This document shows positions 1 to 9,846 of a stretch of 64,000 nucleotides of DNA, in pieces (position 1 is the first letter of the stretch; each line of letters begins with the position of its first letter). Where the stretch lies: positions 4,496,501 to 4,560,500 of the forward strand of contig NZ_CP030117.1 in the NCBI RefSeq assembly GCF_001039275.2, written 5' to 3'. The translations under genes were made by a program, and so were the position numbers. Source of the DNA: Brevibacillus brevis. Lineage in GTDB: Bacteria > Bacillota > Bacilli > Brevibacillales > Brevibacillaceae. The notes beneath the pieces were generated by a model that saw nothing but the letters and a program-made list of their open reading frames with translations, ran no database searches and was not told the DNA's origin.

Positions 1-1066
1 GCAAGAGCCATGTAATCGGATAAAACAAGTAACCAAGCCAGTCAAACAAAGGGGTAAATTCGGCCAGCACCAACCCGAGTAAACCGACCGACATGATGGA
101 CGGGAGAATACTCATGGTCATGATGAAGCCATCCCGCAAGTTCTCCCAAATGTTCCGTGTTAGCGGCAGCGCCTTTTCCGCCGCTTCCATCGCTTCCGTC
201 CACGCCTGGCGCAACCGCTTTTCCTTGATTACTTTTTCAGGATCTCCGTCGTCCTGGTAATACGCATCGCTCATGCTGGACAGCGGCCAAATACGCACCG
301 TCACTGCGGTTACGAGAAATGTCACTACGAGCGACACCCAGAAGTAGAGATTCCAGTAATTCATCAAATCCAATGTTTTCGCAATGACGATCATAAATGT
401 CGCAGAAACGGTGGAAAAGCCTGTTGCAATAATGGCTGCTTCTTTAATCGTATACTTGCCTTCTTTGAATACCCGATTCGTGATCAAAAGACCGATCGAA
501 TAGCTTCCCACAAAGGAAGCCACCGCATCTACGGCAGAGCGGCCAGGTGTTTTCCAAATCGGGCGCATGATCGGTTGTACCAGTACACCGATAAATTCCA
601 AAAGCCCGTAGCCAACCAGCAGAGCCAAGAACACGGAGCCGATCGGAACCACCATACCTACGGGAATCACCAGTTTTTCGAAGAGAAATGGCCCCATATC
701 CTTGTCCAGCAGCCATGCAGGCCCCGCCTGAAAATAGATCAATAGAGCGATAGGTACTCCCAGTACTTTTAGCGCGGAAAAGACAAGGTTTACTTTGCTC
801 TGCTTCCAACTGCCCGTTACAAACGGATAAATGGCCCCAAGCACAATTACAAGCAAGGCATATACCGGTATCGCACTCGGCATGATTTGCCGAACCCATG
901 TCACGATATGATCCAGCATAATCGAGCTCGTGTTATGAATCGTAACAGGGATAAAAAAGACGAAAATGCCAATGAGACTAAAAACAAAAAACTTCCAAGC
1001 ATGTGTGGTGGATACGGCTTGCTGCCTAGGATGCGGTGCAAGATTGCTGTTCGAAATATTGCCCAT
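1..1066 (-). CDS. YjiH-like nucleoside-recognition (GATE) family membrane protein, 3' end outside window
   Basis: An open frame runs from an ATG at 1066 off the left edge with no stop, so at least 355 residues are coded. The start follows a GGGGGG ribosome site. It begins MGNISNSNLAPHPRQ, then has a clear hydrophobic helix (FFVFSLIGIFVFFIP) and further membrane segments; the visible end reads LAEFTPLFDWLGYLFYP. This pattern matches the YjiH/nucleoside-recognition membrane family, which often sits beside hut genes. It lies 71 bases after hutI on the same strand, so a role in histidine or urocanate transport is plausible but inferred. Family call is moderately sure; substrate is unknown. Confidence 0.7.
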   Translation of the reverse strand, partial: MGNISNSNLAPHPRQQAVSTTHAWKFFVFSLIGIFVFFIPVTIHNTSSIMLDHIVTWVRQIMPSAIPVYALLVIVLGAIYPFVTGSWKQSKVNLVFSALKVLGVPIALLIYFQAGPAWLLDKDMGPFLFEKLVIPVGMVVPIGSVFLALLVGYGLLEFIGVLVQPIMRPIWKTPGRSAVDAVASFVGSYSIGLLITNRVFKEGKYTIKEAAIIATGFSTVSATFMIVIAKTLDLMNYWNLYFWVSLVVTFLVTAVTVRIWPLSSMSDAYYQDDGDPEKVIKEKRLRQAWTEAMEAAEKALPLTRNIWENLRDGFIMTMSILPSIMSVGLLGLVLAEFTPLFDWLGYLFYPITWLL

Positions 1067-1137
1067 ACATGTCCCCCCATTTCAAAGACAAGCCGGTCTC
1101 CCCCACTTCTATCCGTTTTCTTTTGCTCTCTTTCGTA

Positions 1138-2412
1138 TTACGCCAGTCTGCCCCCAGCGACGACAATATTTCCGTTTTTGATTACCGTGTTTACGTGGTT
1201 GATTCCATACCGATATTGCAAGGTCATGAAATCAGGAACGTCAAAAATCGTGACATCTGCTTTTTTTCCAATCTCAAGACTGCCGACTTCATTGGCGCAG
1301 CGGATTGCGTGAGCAGCATTGATGGTAGCTGCCGTCAGCACCTCGGCTGGCGTCATCCCCATTTTCAGACACCCCAGATTCATGATGAGTGGGAGCGAAA
1401 CCGTTGGAGACGAGCCCGGATTGCAGTCTGTCGAAATCGCGACAGCCACGCCACGATCAATCATTTTCCTGCCATTTGCAGACTCTGCCATCAGGAAAAA
1501 CGCCGTTCCGGGCAGTAACACAGCGATGACACCCGCTTCTGCCATCTGTTCAATCCCCTTGTCGGAGGCGCGCAGCAAATGATCCGCAGATACCGCGCCA
1601 ACCGAAGCTGCCAGCTCTGCTCCTTCATAGGGTTCGATTTCGTCCGCATGAATCTTCGGCAGCAACCCATGACGGACCCCTGCTTCGAGAATGCGTCGGG
1701 ACTGTTCCGGGGTAAACACACCTCTTTCGCAAAACACATCATTAAAAACAGCCAGCTTGCGACGGGCGACCTCTGGGATCATTTCCTCGATGACCACGTC
1801 TACAAATGCATCCGGGTTTTCCTTGTATTCGCGCGGCACCGCATGTGCACCCATGAAAGTACTGACGATGTCGATGGAATGTTCCTCATGCAACTGCTTA
1901 GCGACCTCGAGCTGCTTTAGCTCATCCTCCAATGTCAGGCCGTAGCCGCTTTTCGCCTCGACGGTTGTGACCCCATGCAGCAGAAATTGGTCGAGACGCT
2001 GCTTACTCTGGGCAAACAACTCTTCGTGGGTAGCTGCACGTGTCGCTGCGGTAGTCGAGTGAATTCCGCCGCCATTGTTCATAATCTCCATATAGGTCGC
2101 ACCGTTTAGCCGCATGTTAAACTCGTTTTGCCGACTGCCCGCGTGCACCAGATGTGTATGCGGATCAATCAGCCCTGGCGTGACCAGCTTACCCGAAGCA
2201 TCGATGATTTGCGCCTCATGCACACGGTCTCGATAGGAAAGCGCCAGCTCTTCATCTGTTCCTACACGCTGGATAACGCCGTCTTCTAACCAGATGCTTC
2301 CGTCCTCGATGATCGACAGCTCGTTCATTTGCGCTCCTACTACAGGGGAAGAGGAGCCGCCAGCCAGCGTGGCAAGCTGACTGGCGTGGCGAATCCATAC
2401 AGGTTTAGTCAT
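1138..2412 (-). CDS. hutI: Imidazolonepropionase
   Basis: Hydrolyses 4-imidazolone-5-propionate to N-formimino-L-glutamate, the third step of histidine degradation, in the cytosol. The 424-residue length is normal for HutI. The amidohydrolase metal motif is present (LIDPHTHLVHAG), with later metal/substrate histidines in GAHAVPREYK and KIHADEIE, and an ADHLL segment. Its ribosome site (AAGGAG) lies inside the last codons of hutU, whose stop is only a few bases away, so the two are translated as a pair. No sign of damage. Confidence 0.97.
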   Translation of the reverse strand: MTKPVWIRHASQLATLAGGSSSPVVGAQMNELSIIEDGSIWLEDGVIQRVGTDEELALSYRDRVHEAQIIDASGKLVTPGLIDPHTHLVHAGSRQNEFNMRLNGATYMEIMNNGGGIHSTTAATRAATHEELFAQSKQRLDQFLLHGVTTVEAKSGYGLTLEDELKQLEVAKQLHEEHSIDIVSTFMGAHAVPREYKENPDAFVDVVIEEMIPEVARRKLAVFNDVFCERGVFTPEQSRRILEAGVRHGLLPKIHADEIEPYEGAELAASVGAVSADHLLRASDKGIEQMAEAGVIAVLLPGTAFFLMAESANGRKMIDRGVAVAISTDCNPGSSPTVSLPLIMNLGCLKMGMTPAEVLTAATINAAHAIRCANEVGSLEIGKKADVTIFDVPDFMTLQYRYGINHVNTVIKNGNIVVAGGRLA

Positions 2413-2417
2413 GGCTC

Positions 2418-4088
2418 TTACTCCTTCATCATCGGAATGTGGACGCCTTTTTCCTTGGCTGTTTGAATCGCGAGGTCGTACCCTGCATCGACATGTCGGA
2501 CGATGCCCATGCCTGGATCTGTCGTGAGAACGCGCTCCAGACGACGTGCTGCTTCTGGTGTTCCGTCAGCCACTATGACCATTCCAGCGTGGAGAGAGTA
2601 GCCCATGCCAACGCCGCCACCATGGTGTACCGATACCCAGCTCGCTCCGCCTACCGCATTGATCATGGCATTGAGAATCGGCCAGTCTGCAACCGCATCG
2701 CTGCCGTCCTTCATCGCTTCTGTCTCACGGTTTGGCGAAGCGACAGAACCGGAGTCCAGATGATCACGTCCAATGACGATAGGGGCCGATAGCTCACCGC
2801 GCGCCACCATCTCATTGATGATTTGACCAAAACGGGCACGCTCACCATAGCCTAGCCAGCAAATGCGGGAAGGCAGTCCCTGAAACTGAATGCGCTCCTG
2901 CGCCATACGAATCCAGTTGCACAGATGCGTGTTGTAGGAAAACTCGCGCAGAATGACTTCGTCTGTCTTGTAAATATCCTCAGGGTCACCGGACAGTGCT
3001 ACCCAACGGAACGGCCCCTTGCCCTCACAAAATTGCGGACGGATGTAGGCTGGCACGAAGCCAGGGAAGCGGAATGCATCCTCCACACCTTCGTTTTTTG
3101 CCACCTGCCTGATGTTATTGCCATAGTCGAAAGTAACGGCTCCTTTTTCCTGCATGGCGAGCATGGCGCGAACGTGTTCAGCGATGCTTGCTTTTGCGCG
3201 AGATTCGTACGCTTTCGGATCGCGTGTCCGCAGTTCGGCTGCTTGCTCCAGTGACATGCCGATGGGAATGTAGCCGTTGAGCGGATCATGCGAGGAGGTC
3301 TGATCCGTCAGCACATCCGGGATAAAGTCGCGAGCCAGCATGGCATTCAGCACTTCAGGTGCATTGCCTAACAGCCCGATGGAAATGCCTTTTTTGTCGC
3401 GTTTCGCTTCTTCCGCCAAACGGATCGCTTCGTCCAGACTTTCTGTCATCACATCCAGGTATTTCGTGTCCAGTCTGCGTTGGATACGGGTCGGGTCCAC
3501 CTCGATATTGATGCTGACACCACCATTGAGCGATACGGCCAACGGTTGCGCACCACCCATGCCCCCCAAGCCTGCAGTCACGGTAATCGTTCCGGTCAGC
3601 GTGCCTTCAAAATGCTGGCGTGCCAGTTCTGCAAACGTCTCGTACGTTCCTTGCACGATGCCCTGGCTGCCAATGTAAATCCAGCTTCCCGCTGTCATTT
3701 GTCCGTACATCATCAAACCCTTTTTGTCCAGCTCGTGGAAATGCTCCCAATTCGCCCAGGCAGGCACCAGATTCGAGTTAGCCAACAGTACACGCGGCGC
3801 ATCCGTATGCGACTTGAATACAGCAACCGGTTTCCCGGACTGGATGAGGAGTGTTTCATCACTCTCTAATGTTTGCAATGTTTTGACAATCGCATCGAAG
3901 CATTCCCAGTTCCGTGCCGCCTTGCCAATTCCGCCGTATACGACCAAATCCTCTGTACGCTCCGCTACATCAGGATTGAGGTTGTTCAAAAGCATGCGCA
4001 ACGCCGCTTCCTGCACCCATCCCTTTGTGTGTAATTGGGTACCCGAAAAGGCTTGGATCATTTGCTCAACGGATTGTGTCGTCGTCAT
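2418..4088 (-). CDS. hutU: Urocanate hydratase (urocanase)
   Basis: Converts urocanate to imidazolonepropionate using tightly bound NAD, the second step of histidine breakdown. The frame opens upstream, but the ATG at 4088 (or the one directly before it, 4091) follows an AGGTGG ribosome site and gives about 556 residues, the usual HutU length. Recognisable urocanase segments include [12 protein letters not shown], the glycine-rich [12 protein letters not shown] and [12 protein letters not shown]. It is first of hutU-hutI-YjiH. A terminator (4159-4185) separates it from the upstream regulator gene, so it should have its own promoter in the roughly 70-base gap; I see no convincing sigma-A match there. 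Confidence 0.97.
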   Translation of the reverse strand: MTTTQSVEQMIQAFSGTQLHTKGWVQEAALRMLLNNLNPDVAERTEDLVVYGGIGKAARNWECFDAIVKTLQTLESDETLLIQSGKPVAVFKSHTDAPRVLLANSNLVPAWANWEHFHELDKKGLMMYGQMTAGSWIYIGSQGIVQGTYETFAELARQHFEGTLTGTITVTAGLGGMGGAQPLAVSLNGGVSINIEVDPTRIQRRLDTKYLDVMTESLDEAIRLAEEAKRDKKGISIGLLGNAPEVLNAMLARDFIPDVLTDQTSSHDPLNGYIPIGMSLEQAAELRTRDPKAYESRAKASIAEHVRAMLAMQEKGAVTFDYGNNIRQVAKNEGVEDAFRFPGFVPAYIRPQFCEGKGPFRWVALSGDPEDIYKTDEVILREFSYNTHLCNWIRMAQERIQFQGLPSRICWLGYGERARFGQIINEMVARGELSAPIVIGRDHLDSGSVASPNRETEAMKDGSDAVADWPILNAMINAVGGASWVSVHHGGGVGMGYSLHAGMVIVADGTPEAARRLERVLTTDPGMGIVRHVDAGYDLAIQTAKEKGVHIPMMKE

Positions 4089-4158
4089 CATTCCCACCTG
4101 CTTTTCTAAAAGGATGTATTTCTTAGCTCCATTGTAAAAAAGCAAGGAAAGACAAAAA

Positions 4159-4185
4159 AGGCACCGCGCTTTCGATTTGGTGCCT
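4159..4185 (-). terminator. Terminator after the AraC-type regulator gene
   Basis: A perfect 7-bp stem (AGGCACC / GGTGCCT) with a 13-base loop is followed, reading minus, by TTTTTTG. It lies between the regulator stop (4252) and hutU. TTTCGATT recurs three times around it (4170, 4190, 4243), which could be regulatory but is short and T-rich. Confidence 0.75.
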
Positions 4186-4251
4186 CTATTTTCGATTCAT
4201 TTGCAACCGCATTCATGGTTTGACGAAAAAATCTGTCTTTTCTTTCGATTT

Positions 4252-5748
4252 CTATCTTTTCTTCTGATTTCGTAACAAACGTGGAGTTGTCCCTGTCTTT
4301 TCCTTAAAAATTTTACTGAAATAATTGGCGTTAATGAATCCACATCGCTCTGCCACCTCTTGGACAGACAAGGATGTCTCGAGAAGCAATCGGCGTGCTT
4401 CTTTTACTCGCAAGGATGTGAGTATCTGGCGAAAAGAGCTTCCTTGCTTTTGTGCGAGCAGTGTACTGAAATAGGAAGGGCTGCGGTCGATATAGCGCGC
4501 GACTTCCTCCAAGCGCAGTGCAGGATCGGTGTAACGCCCTTCTATATAACGAATCGCCTGTTCCACGACATCTACGCGGGACTCGTCGACGGAATGATGG
4601 GCGGCATCAAGAAGCTGATTAATGAACAGCAGCAGTTCCACGACGATCCGATACAAAATCGGCGAGTAAAGAATCGTTTCGAAAACCCGGTGATACTCCT
4701 CTTCCAAAGATGCGGAGTCCAGACCTCGTGATATCATGTAGCGCCTGACTTGGGCCAAAATACTTGTCAGCCGAATACGCAACAGTCCCGGCTCCGGAAA
4801 AGGCTCTTCCTTGTAAAAGAAATGTGTATACAGCCACTGCTTCAACTCTTCCCGATTGCCTTCATCCAGCATTTCAACCCACGTGCGCTGTTCGGCTGGC
4901 GTCAAAAATGGGTCTATCATCGTCCAATTCACACGATGATCCACGACCGTCACTTGCCGATATCCTTTGAAAAAGCGGACTTGCAGGGCTTGGCTCGCTT
5001 CCGCATACGATTCGTTCAAGCTCTGCTCATGGTTGCTTGCGTCATACATAACCAAAAAGAGCGGCGCATCATTGTTTGCTTCCCAATCCATCAGCAAGCG
5101 CTTGCCCATTTGGTGGAGCGTAGAAGGCGAGACCGCAGCATCCACTGGAAATACCCCCACAATGGCCTCCCCTAGCGGCAAAAGATCGGGCTTGTCGCGA
5201 AACGGATATTCCTCAAAAAAGCGCAGCAGTTCCGGATGCCTTTTCGGCTCCTCCAGTTGAGCCAGCATGAGTGAATAAGACTTGGCTTGTGCATGCCCGG
5301 GGAAAAACAGGTCAAGATACGTGACGTCCCTAGCATTGTCCGATCCCGTTCCCTTCTCTTCGCTCATTCGCTTTCGATCCAAGCGCTCCTGGCAGCATCT
5401 CGTCAGGATTCTCCTGATGTATTCCGGTGTCTGTGGCTTCAACCATAGATCGCGTGCCAAAAGTCCAATCCCCTGCATTGCCCGCTCAAACGTCGCCTCT
5501 GATGTGGTCACCACAACGGTCGGACGATACTGGTCCACCAAAAGCTTCAGCCGGTCCCACTGCCCGCGCCCGATCATGTCCAGTTCAATACAAAGCACTT
5601 CGGGTGTATGCGCTTCCAACATTTCGAAAACGTCTTCCATGGTCCCGGCACTATGCACCTTGTCATACGGAATGGCATAGCTGTTGACGAGCCATCCGAT
5701 CCCGATTCGTTCGTTCTGGTCCCGATCCGCTATCAAAATGCTGGGCAT
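4252..5748 (-). CDS. YesN/AraC-type response regulator with degenerate receiver domain, probable hut regulator
   Basis: A 498-residue regulator. Residues 1-120 form a receiver-like domain (PSILIADRDQNE, then PEVLCIELDMIG). Aligned with normal receivers, the phosphorylated Asp is Glu55, so it probably is not switched by phosphorylation. A long middle region follows, then two AraC helix-turn-helix units near the C-terminus (LEEVARYIDRSPSYFSTLLA; VQEVAERCGFINANYFSKIF). ATG at 5748 follows GAGGAGG. It sits directly upstream of hutU on the same strand, suggesting it controls histidine use in place of the HutP antiterminator of Bacillus subtilis; no hutP is visible here. Function in hut control is inferred from position. 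Confidence 0.85.
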   Translation of the reverse strand: MPSILIADRDQNERIGIGWLVNSYAIPYDKVHSAGTMEDVFEMLEAHTPEVLCIELDMIGRGQWDRLKLLVDQYRPTVVVTTSEATFERAMQGIGLLARDLWLKPQTPEYIRRILTRCCQERLDRKRMSEEKGTGSDNARDVTYLDLFFPGHAQAKSYSLMLAQLEEPKRHPELLRFFEEYPFRDKPDLLPLGEAIVGVFPVDAAVSPSTLHQMGKRLLMDWEANNDAPLFLVMYDASNHEQSLNESYAEASQALQVRFFKGYRQVTVVDHRVNWTMIDPFLTPAEQRTWVEMLDEGNREELKQWLYTHFFYKEEPFPEPGLLRIRLTSILAQVRRYMISRGLDSASLEEEYHRVFETILYSPILYRIVVELLLFINQLLDAAHHSVDESRVDVVEQAIRYIEGRYTDPALRLEEVARYIDRSPSYFSTLLAQKQGSSFRQILTSLRVKEARRLLLETSLSVQEVAERCGFINANYFSKIFKEKTGTTPRLLRNQKKR

Positions 5749-5790
5749 AAGCCGTCCTCCTCGACCATTACCTAATTAAATAGCAAAAGA

Positions 5791-5822
5791 AATACCAGCC
5801 TAAAGAGAATGGGGCTGGTATT
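5791..5822 (-). terminator. Terminator after the small secreted protein gene
   Basis: Perfect 10-bp stem AATACCAGCC / GGCTGGTATT with a 12-base loop, followed on the minus strand by a T-rich tract (TCTTTTGC). It lies just past the stop at 5844. Confidence 0.8.
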
Positions 5823-5843
5823 AGTTTACCATATTGACTGCTA

Positions 5844-6059
5844 TCAGTCCGTCTTCAAAAGTCTTACATGGGTCTTCCACTCATCGGGATCTGGAGGTGG
5901 CATGATCTTGGCGTCTTGCCAGTCAGTTGGTTTCGCGTTCGGGATGAAATGATAGTGGGACCCCGCATTTGAGTTACTTGAAGAGTGTGCACTTACAGTA
6001 GTTGCACAAACAAGCATCCCTATTAATAAAAGCTTGGTGAAGATAAACTGTTTTTTCAA
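5844..6059 (-). CDS. Small secreted protein of unknown function
   Basis: 71 residues from a TTG start preceded by AGAGGTG at good spacing. Residues 1-24 look like a signal peptide (MKKQFIFTKLLLIGMLVC, cleavage near TVSAHS). The mature part is about 47 residues, hydrophilic, with Ser/His/Asn-rich start (HSSSNSNAGSHYHF), a proline run (MPPPDPDEW) and no cysteine. I do not recognise the family. Its own ribosome site, signal peptide and strong terminator argue it is real. The sequence is AT-richer than its neighbours. Confidence 0.7.
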   Translation of the reverse strand: MKKQFIFTKLLLIGMLVCATTVSAHSSSNSNAGSHYHFIPNAKPTDWQDAKIMPPPDPDEWKTHVRLLKTD

Positions 6060-6129
6060 GGACTACACCTCTTCCCCTTCGTATTCATTACCCGTAAGAC
6101 GGGGACAGAAGAGTTTTGTTTCATCGAAA

Positions 6130-6159
6130 AAAAGGTTGCCCATAAATGGACAACCTTTT
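6130..6159 (-). terminator. Terminator after lepB
   Basis: Perfect 9-bp stem AAAAGGTTG / CAACCTTTT with a 12-base loop; on the minus strand it ends in a run of seven T. It begins 12 bases past the lepB stop. Confidence 0.88.
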
Positions 6160-6171
6160 CTCCTTCACGTT

Positions 6172-6729
6172 TTACTTCTTGAGAGGATTTTCGATCATGG
6201 TTCCCATCACATGATCCAGCGGAATAAAGCCAATATCGCGGGAATCTGTGCTGTTATTCCGGTTATCCCCCATGACATAAACATGATCGGCTGGAACCGT
6301 GATCTTTCCGTCCGCTACGTATTCCATCGTTTCTTTGATGTATGGTTCGTTTAATGCCTCACCGTTTCGATATACCTTGTTGTCTTTGAACTCTAGTACG
6401 TCGCCTGGTCTTCCAATGACCCGCTTCACATACATCGTGTGGTCATCGCCCTGACCTGTGACCAGCGATACCAATGGATGCCCCACGATATCGTCCATCA
6501 AAGTACGGTCACGCTCTACCCGACTGTCAATCACGACAATATCGCCGTAATCTGGCAAATAAGAAAACGTGTGTGATAGTTTTGACACATATATGCGCTG
6601 CTCGTCTTGTAAGGTAGGGTCCATGGAATGCCCATCAACCTTGAACGGTTGAAATACAAAGATTCCGAGGACAAGAGCGAAAACGACAGCAAAAGTTATC
6701 GATCGAATCCATCCTAAAACTTCTCTCAT
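6172..6729 (-). CDS. lepB: Type I signal peptidase
   Basis: Membrane-bound serine protease that removes signal peptides from exported proteins. 185 residues, the usual short Gram-positive (SipS-like) form, with one N-terminal membrane helix (residues 7-27). The catalytic Ser is in VDGHSMDPTL (Ser35) and the general-base Lys in MYVKRVIGRPGD (Lys102); the C-terminal box MGDNRNNSTDSRDIG is intact. ATG follows GGAAGGAG. It is a single gene with its own terminator. Paralogues are common in these genera, so which Sip it is cannot be told. Confidence 0.95.
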   Translation of the reverse strand: MREVLGWIRSITFAVVFALVLGIFVFQPFKVDGHSMDPTLQDEQRIYVSKLSHTFSYLPDYGDIVVIDSRVERDRTLMDDIVGHPLVSLVTGQGDDHTMYVKRVIGRPGDVLEFKDNKVYRNGEALNEPYIKETMEYVADGKITVPADHVYVMGDNRNNSTDSRDIGFIPLDHVMGTMIENPLKK

Positions 6730-6830
6730 TTTCTTTTGGCACTCCTTCCTTTTACCATTCTATTTTCCTGTATCGAAACCATCATAACACATTATCCGCC
6801 CAATCCCAAAAAATCGGCCAGACGCATAGA

Positions 6831-8612
6831 TCAGGTGAGACCGTACTCGCGCAGTTTCCGAAACAGCGTTGCCCGACTTATCCCTAATAGCGCAGCTGCT
6901 TCTTCTTTTCGTCCGTTTCTATCCCGGATTTGTTGCATCGCGGTATTGATTGCTGCCCGTTCCAATTCTTTCAGCATCAGTCCTTGCTTTTGCCAGTCGA
7001 ATAGCCCCTGACTTTCTTTTACGGAATGTAGGGAAGATTCTCGTAGAATTCCCGTTCGAATGGGCAAGCTCGACGGCTGAACCCAAGAAGTTGCTTCCAT
7101 ATTGACCGCGTACTCGATTACATTTTCCAGCTCTCGGACATTTCCTCTCCAGTCGTGATGAAACAGGACGTTTTGCGTCTCTTGGGAAAAGCCGTGCATC
7201 TTCTTCCCCGCTCGATTCACATGCGCCAAAAGGATATCGTTTGCCAAAGGCAGTATATCCTCTCTACGTTCTCGCAGCGAAGGCAAGTAAATGGGAATCA
7301 CATGCAATCGATAGTACAGATCCAACCGAAACAACCCCGCGTCTACCCGCTCCTGCAAATCCAGATGGGTCGCTGCAATGATCCTTGCTGTTAAGCGTAT
7401 GGGCTTGCCGTTACCTCCGATTCGGAACAGTTCCTTTTCTTGCAACACGCGCAGCAGCTTGCTCTGTAAATGCATAGGCATATCCCCGATTTCATCGAGA
7501 AACAGTGTGCCTTTTCCTGCGACCTCGAATAATCCCGGTTTTCCACCTTTTCGCGCTCCTGTGAATGAGCCTTCCTCATAACCGAACAATTCGCTTTCTA
7601 TTAAATGCTCAGGAATTGCCGCGCAATTAATCGAGAGGAACGGTTCGTCTCGGCGCGGGCTTGCCTGATGTATGGCTTTGGCAAAGAGCTCCTTGCCAGT
7701 ACCACTTTCACCTTGGAGCAGGACAGTCGAATCACTGGCTGCCACACGTTTTGCCACTTCCTTTGCCTGTACGATCGCAGGACTGTTTCCACCGATCATC
7801 TGAAAAGGGTCTGGCTCCGAGTATCCACTCACCTGCCTTGCAATTTGCACGACTTCCTGTACATCATCAAGCGTAATCACCCATTCTTTGACCGTTCCTG
7901 CCAGTAGAATGGGCTTGATAGCAAACAAAAATGTCTTGTCTTCCTGCCCGATGGACAAAACGACCTGCTTTGGTGCAGATTGCGCGGCATCAGCACGGCG
8001 AATAGCATCTATCCATTCTGCTGTTTGACTGTCGTTGTGATCGAGCTGCAAATATAGCCGGGCACGCTGGTTCGCCTGTATGATCCGATTGTCTTGATCG
8101 ACGAGAAGCATGGCCTTGTCCATTTCATCCATGACGACACGCAGCTTTTCTACCGTATGCATCTGCTCGACGTACAAATAGTGCTCTTTTAGCTTAATGG
8201 CAATCAGCTCGGCCATTTTTTGCAAATAGGTCAATATCGCATCCACATCCGCAAACAACCGCTCACGCTGCTCCTCATCGAAAGCGAGCAGGCCGATCAC
8301 ACCTATATTTTCATTGTCTAGTTGTATCGGGCAACAAATCTCTCCCGTCTCCTTGCAATTTCCATAATGTATACAGGGACGGCACCGCTCATCCTGCCCC
8401 GGATGCATAATCACAACAGGATGCCCGGCGAGCAACGACTCCCGGTATATATGGTCCTCTCCTGCCATCGTCCGCAAAACGCCAGCCTCATTCTTCCCCG
8501 TCCCTGCGATCCGTAAAAACTGACTGTCCGCAATCTCTACCTCTACGCGCAGAACGGATGCAACAGCCGAAGCAATCTGTTGCACACTTTCTTGAATATC
8601 TCGCAAGGGCAT
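6831..8612 (-). CDS. Sigma-54-dependent transcriptional activator (YgeV-like)
   Basis: 593 residues, matching E. coli YgeV in length. The N-terminal sensory part (about 1-150) carries a cysteine-rich segment ([18 protein letters not shown]) that could bind a metal or cluster; a PAS-like region follows. The AAA+ domain has Walker [11 protein letters not shown], the sigma-54 contact loop GSFTGA and Walker [11 protein letters not shown] Fis-type helix-turn-helix ends the protein ([18 protein letters not shown]). A TATAAT lies in the 73-base gap upstream and the ATG follows GGGAGGGG. It should act at the sigma-54 promoter at 11129-11145 upstream of the ammonia-lyase gene; the inducer is unknown. 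Confidence 0.92.
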   Translation of the reverse strand: MPLRDIQESVQQIASAVASVLRVEVEIADSQFLRIAGTGKNEAGVLRTMAGEDHIYRESLLAGHPVVIMHPGQDERCRPCIHYGNCKETGEICCPIQLDNENIGVIGLLAFDEEQRERLFADVDAILTYLQKMAELIAIKLKEHYLYVEQMHTVEKLRVVMDEMDKAMLLVDQDNRIIQANQRARLYLQLDHNDSQTAEWIDAIRRADAAQSAPKQVVLSIGQEDKTFLFAIKPILLAGTVKEWVITLDDVQEVVQIARQVSGYSEPDPFQMIGGNSPAIVQAKEVAKRVAASDSTVLLQGESGTGKELFAKAIHQASPRRDEPFLSINCAAIPEHLIESELFGYEEGSFTGARKGGKPGLFEVAGKGTLFLDEIGDMPMHLQSKLLRVLQEKELFRIGGNGKPIRLTARIIAATHLDLQERVDAGLFRLDLYYRLHVIPIYLPSLRERREDILPLANDILLAHVNRAGKKMHGFSQETQNVLFHHDWRGNVRELENVIEYAVNMEATSWVQPSSLPIRTGILRESSLHSVKESQGLFDWQKQGLMLKELERAAINTAMQQIRDRNGRKEEAAALLGISRATLFRKLREYGLT

Positions 8613-8685
8613 CTGGCTTCCCCTCCCGTCAATCTCTTGCCTCCATTATAGCGCATCACAGGAGAAGCCTGCCCTTATGCATTTT

Positions 8686-9846
8686 TTACCTACAAAAATC
8701 ACAAATCGTCTCCACCAAGATGGCACTCATGTCTACTATGCTATCCACCTCTACGTATTCGACTGCCGCATGCAGGCCAGCTCCTGCTGGTCCAAACAAA
8801 ACAGTAGGGATTCCTGCTTCCTGCAATAATGCTGCATCCGTCCATCCCGAGAATCCGCATACATCGGGTGTTTTTCCCATCACGCTCTTACACGCCGCCT
8901 GAAGGGCTACATAAACGGGTTCATCCAGCCCGACTTCAAACGGCTCTCTCAAAAATGACAGCTCGGCGCTTGCTTGGAACGTCTCATCTTCAGTGTGCAG
9001 CTTCTGTAGTAATGCTTTTATTTCATTTGTAACGTCTGCCTCTGTTTCGCCCGGCAACGTCCTTCTCTCCCAGTCGATACGGCAATAGTCTGGGTAGGTG
9101 GATAGCTCTGTTCCGCCCTGAATGAGTGAAGCATGGACAGATGCCGCACCGAGTATCGGATGAACTGGACCTTGAGCCAACCTGTCCGAGAGACGCTCCA
9201 GCTCTTGCAGGACTCTGCCCGCCCGAACGATTGCATCAATCCCTTCTGCTGGACGACTTCCGTGAGCTGCCTTCCCCAGCACCTCGCATTTGACCCAGGC
9301 AAATCCTCTGTGAACGACGCCAATCGCCAGATCGGAAGGCTCACAGCATATCGCCGCATCTGCTTTGTAAGCCTTTACCAGCTCCTCCGTGCCGATGCTT
9401 TTATATTCCTCGTCAGCGACAAAAGTCAAAATGACATCTCCTGCCAACGGAACCTTTGCTTGTGCGATTGCCTCTACTGCGGCGATCATGGCCCCCAGAC
9501 TTCCCTTCATGTCCTGACTGCCTCTGCCGAAAATTTTGTTGTCCATAAGGGTAGGCTCAAACGGGGGAATCTCCATGCGTTTGACGCTTACCGTATCCAT
9601 ATGTCCATTGAGCATCAAGGATTTGCCGCCGCCTGTCCCCCGTAGGATCCCGACGACATTGACCGCTGTGTCGTTAATAGGTGTGACATGGACCTCCAAT
9701 CCAGCCGCCTCCAAACGCTCGCGAATAAAAGCCGCGATCGCTTTTTCGCCCGGTCCATCCTCATCCAGATACGGGTTCACCGAATCAATCCGAATCAAAT
9801 CCTGCACCAATGAAATCAGTTCGTCTCGATTGATCGTCACGTTCAT
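8686..9846 (-). CDS. M20 family deacylase/deacetylase (ArgE/DapE/YgeY-like)
   Basis: Zinc-dependent amidohydrolase of the ArgE/DapE/ACY1 family, 386 residues from the ATG at 9846, which overlaps the upstream stop as ATGA. Metal ligands are visible: NGHMDTVSV, GRGSQDMKGSLG, ADEEYKS and CCEPSDL; a last ligand His may be in FGPAGAGLHAAVE. It is coupled to the diaminopropionate ammonia-lyase gene, as ygeY is linked to ygeX in E. coli. It probably releases an amino acid from an N-acyl or N-carbamoyl derivative for the lyase. The exact substrate is unknown. Confidence 0.9.
   Translation of the reverse strand: MNVTINRDELISLVQDLIRIDSVNPYLDEDGPGEKAIAAFIRERLEAAGLEVHVTPINDTAVNVVGILRGTGGGKSLMLNGHMDTVSVKRMEIPPFEPTLMDNKIFGRGSQDMKGSLGAMIAAVEAIAQAKVPLAGDVILTFVADEEYKSIGTEELVKAYKADAAICCEPSDLAIGVVHRGFAWVKCEVLGKAAHGSRPAEGIDAIVRAGRVLQELERLSDRLAQGPVHPILGAASVHASLIQGGTELSTYPDYCRIDWERRTLPGETEADVTNEIKALLQKLHTEDETFQASAELSFLREPFEVGLDEPVYVALQAACKSVMGKTPDVCGFSGWTDAALLQEAGIPTVLFGPAGAGLHAAVEYVEVDSIVDMSAILVETICDFCR

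Noticed and set aside
4170-4250. Three copies of TTTCGATT around the terminator before hutU as regulator sites
   Set aside because: Short, T-rich and unevenly spaced; one copy is within the hairpin loop. Not enough to claim a site.
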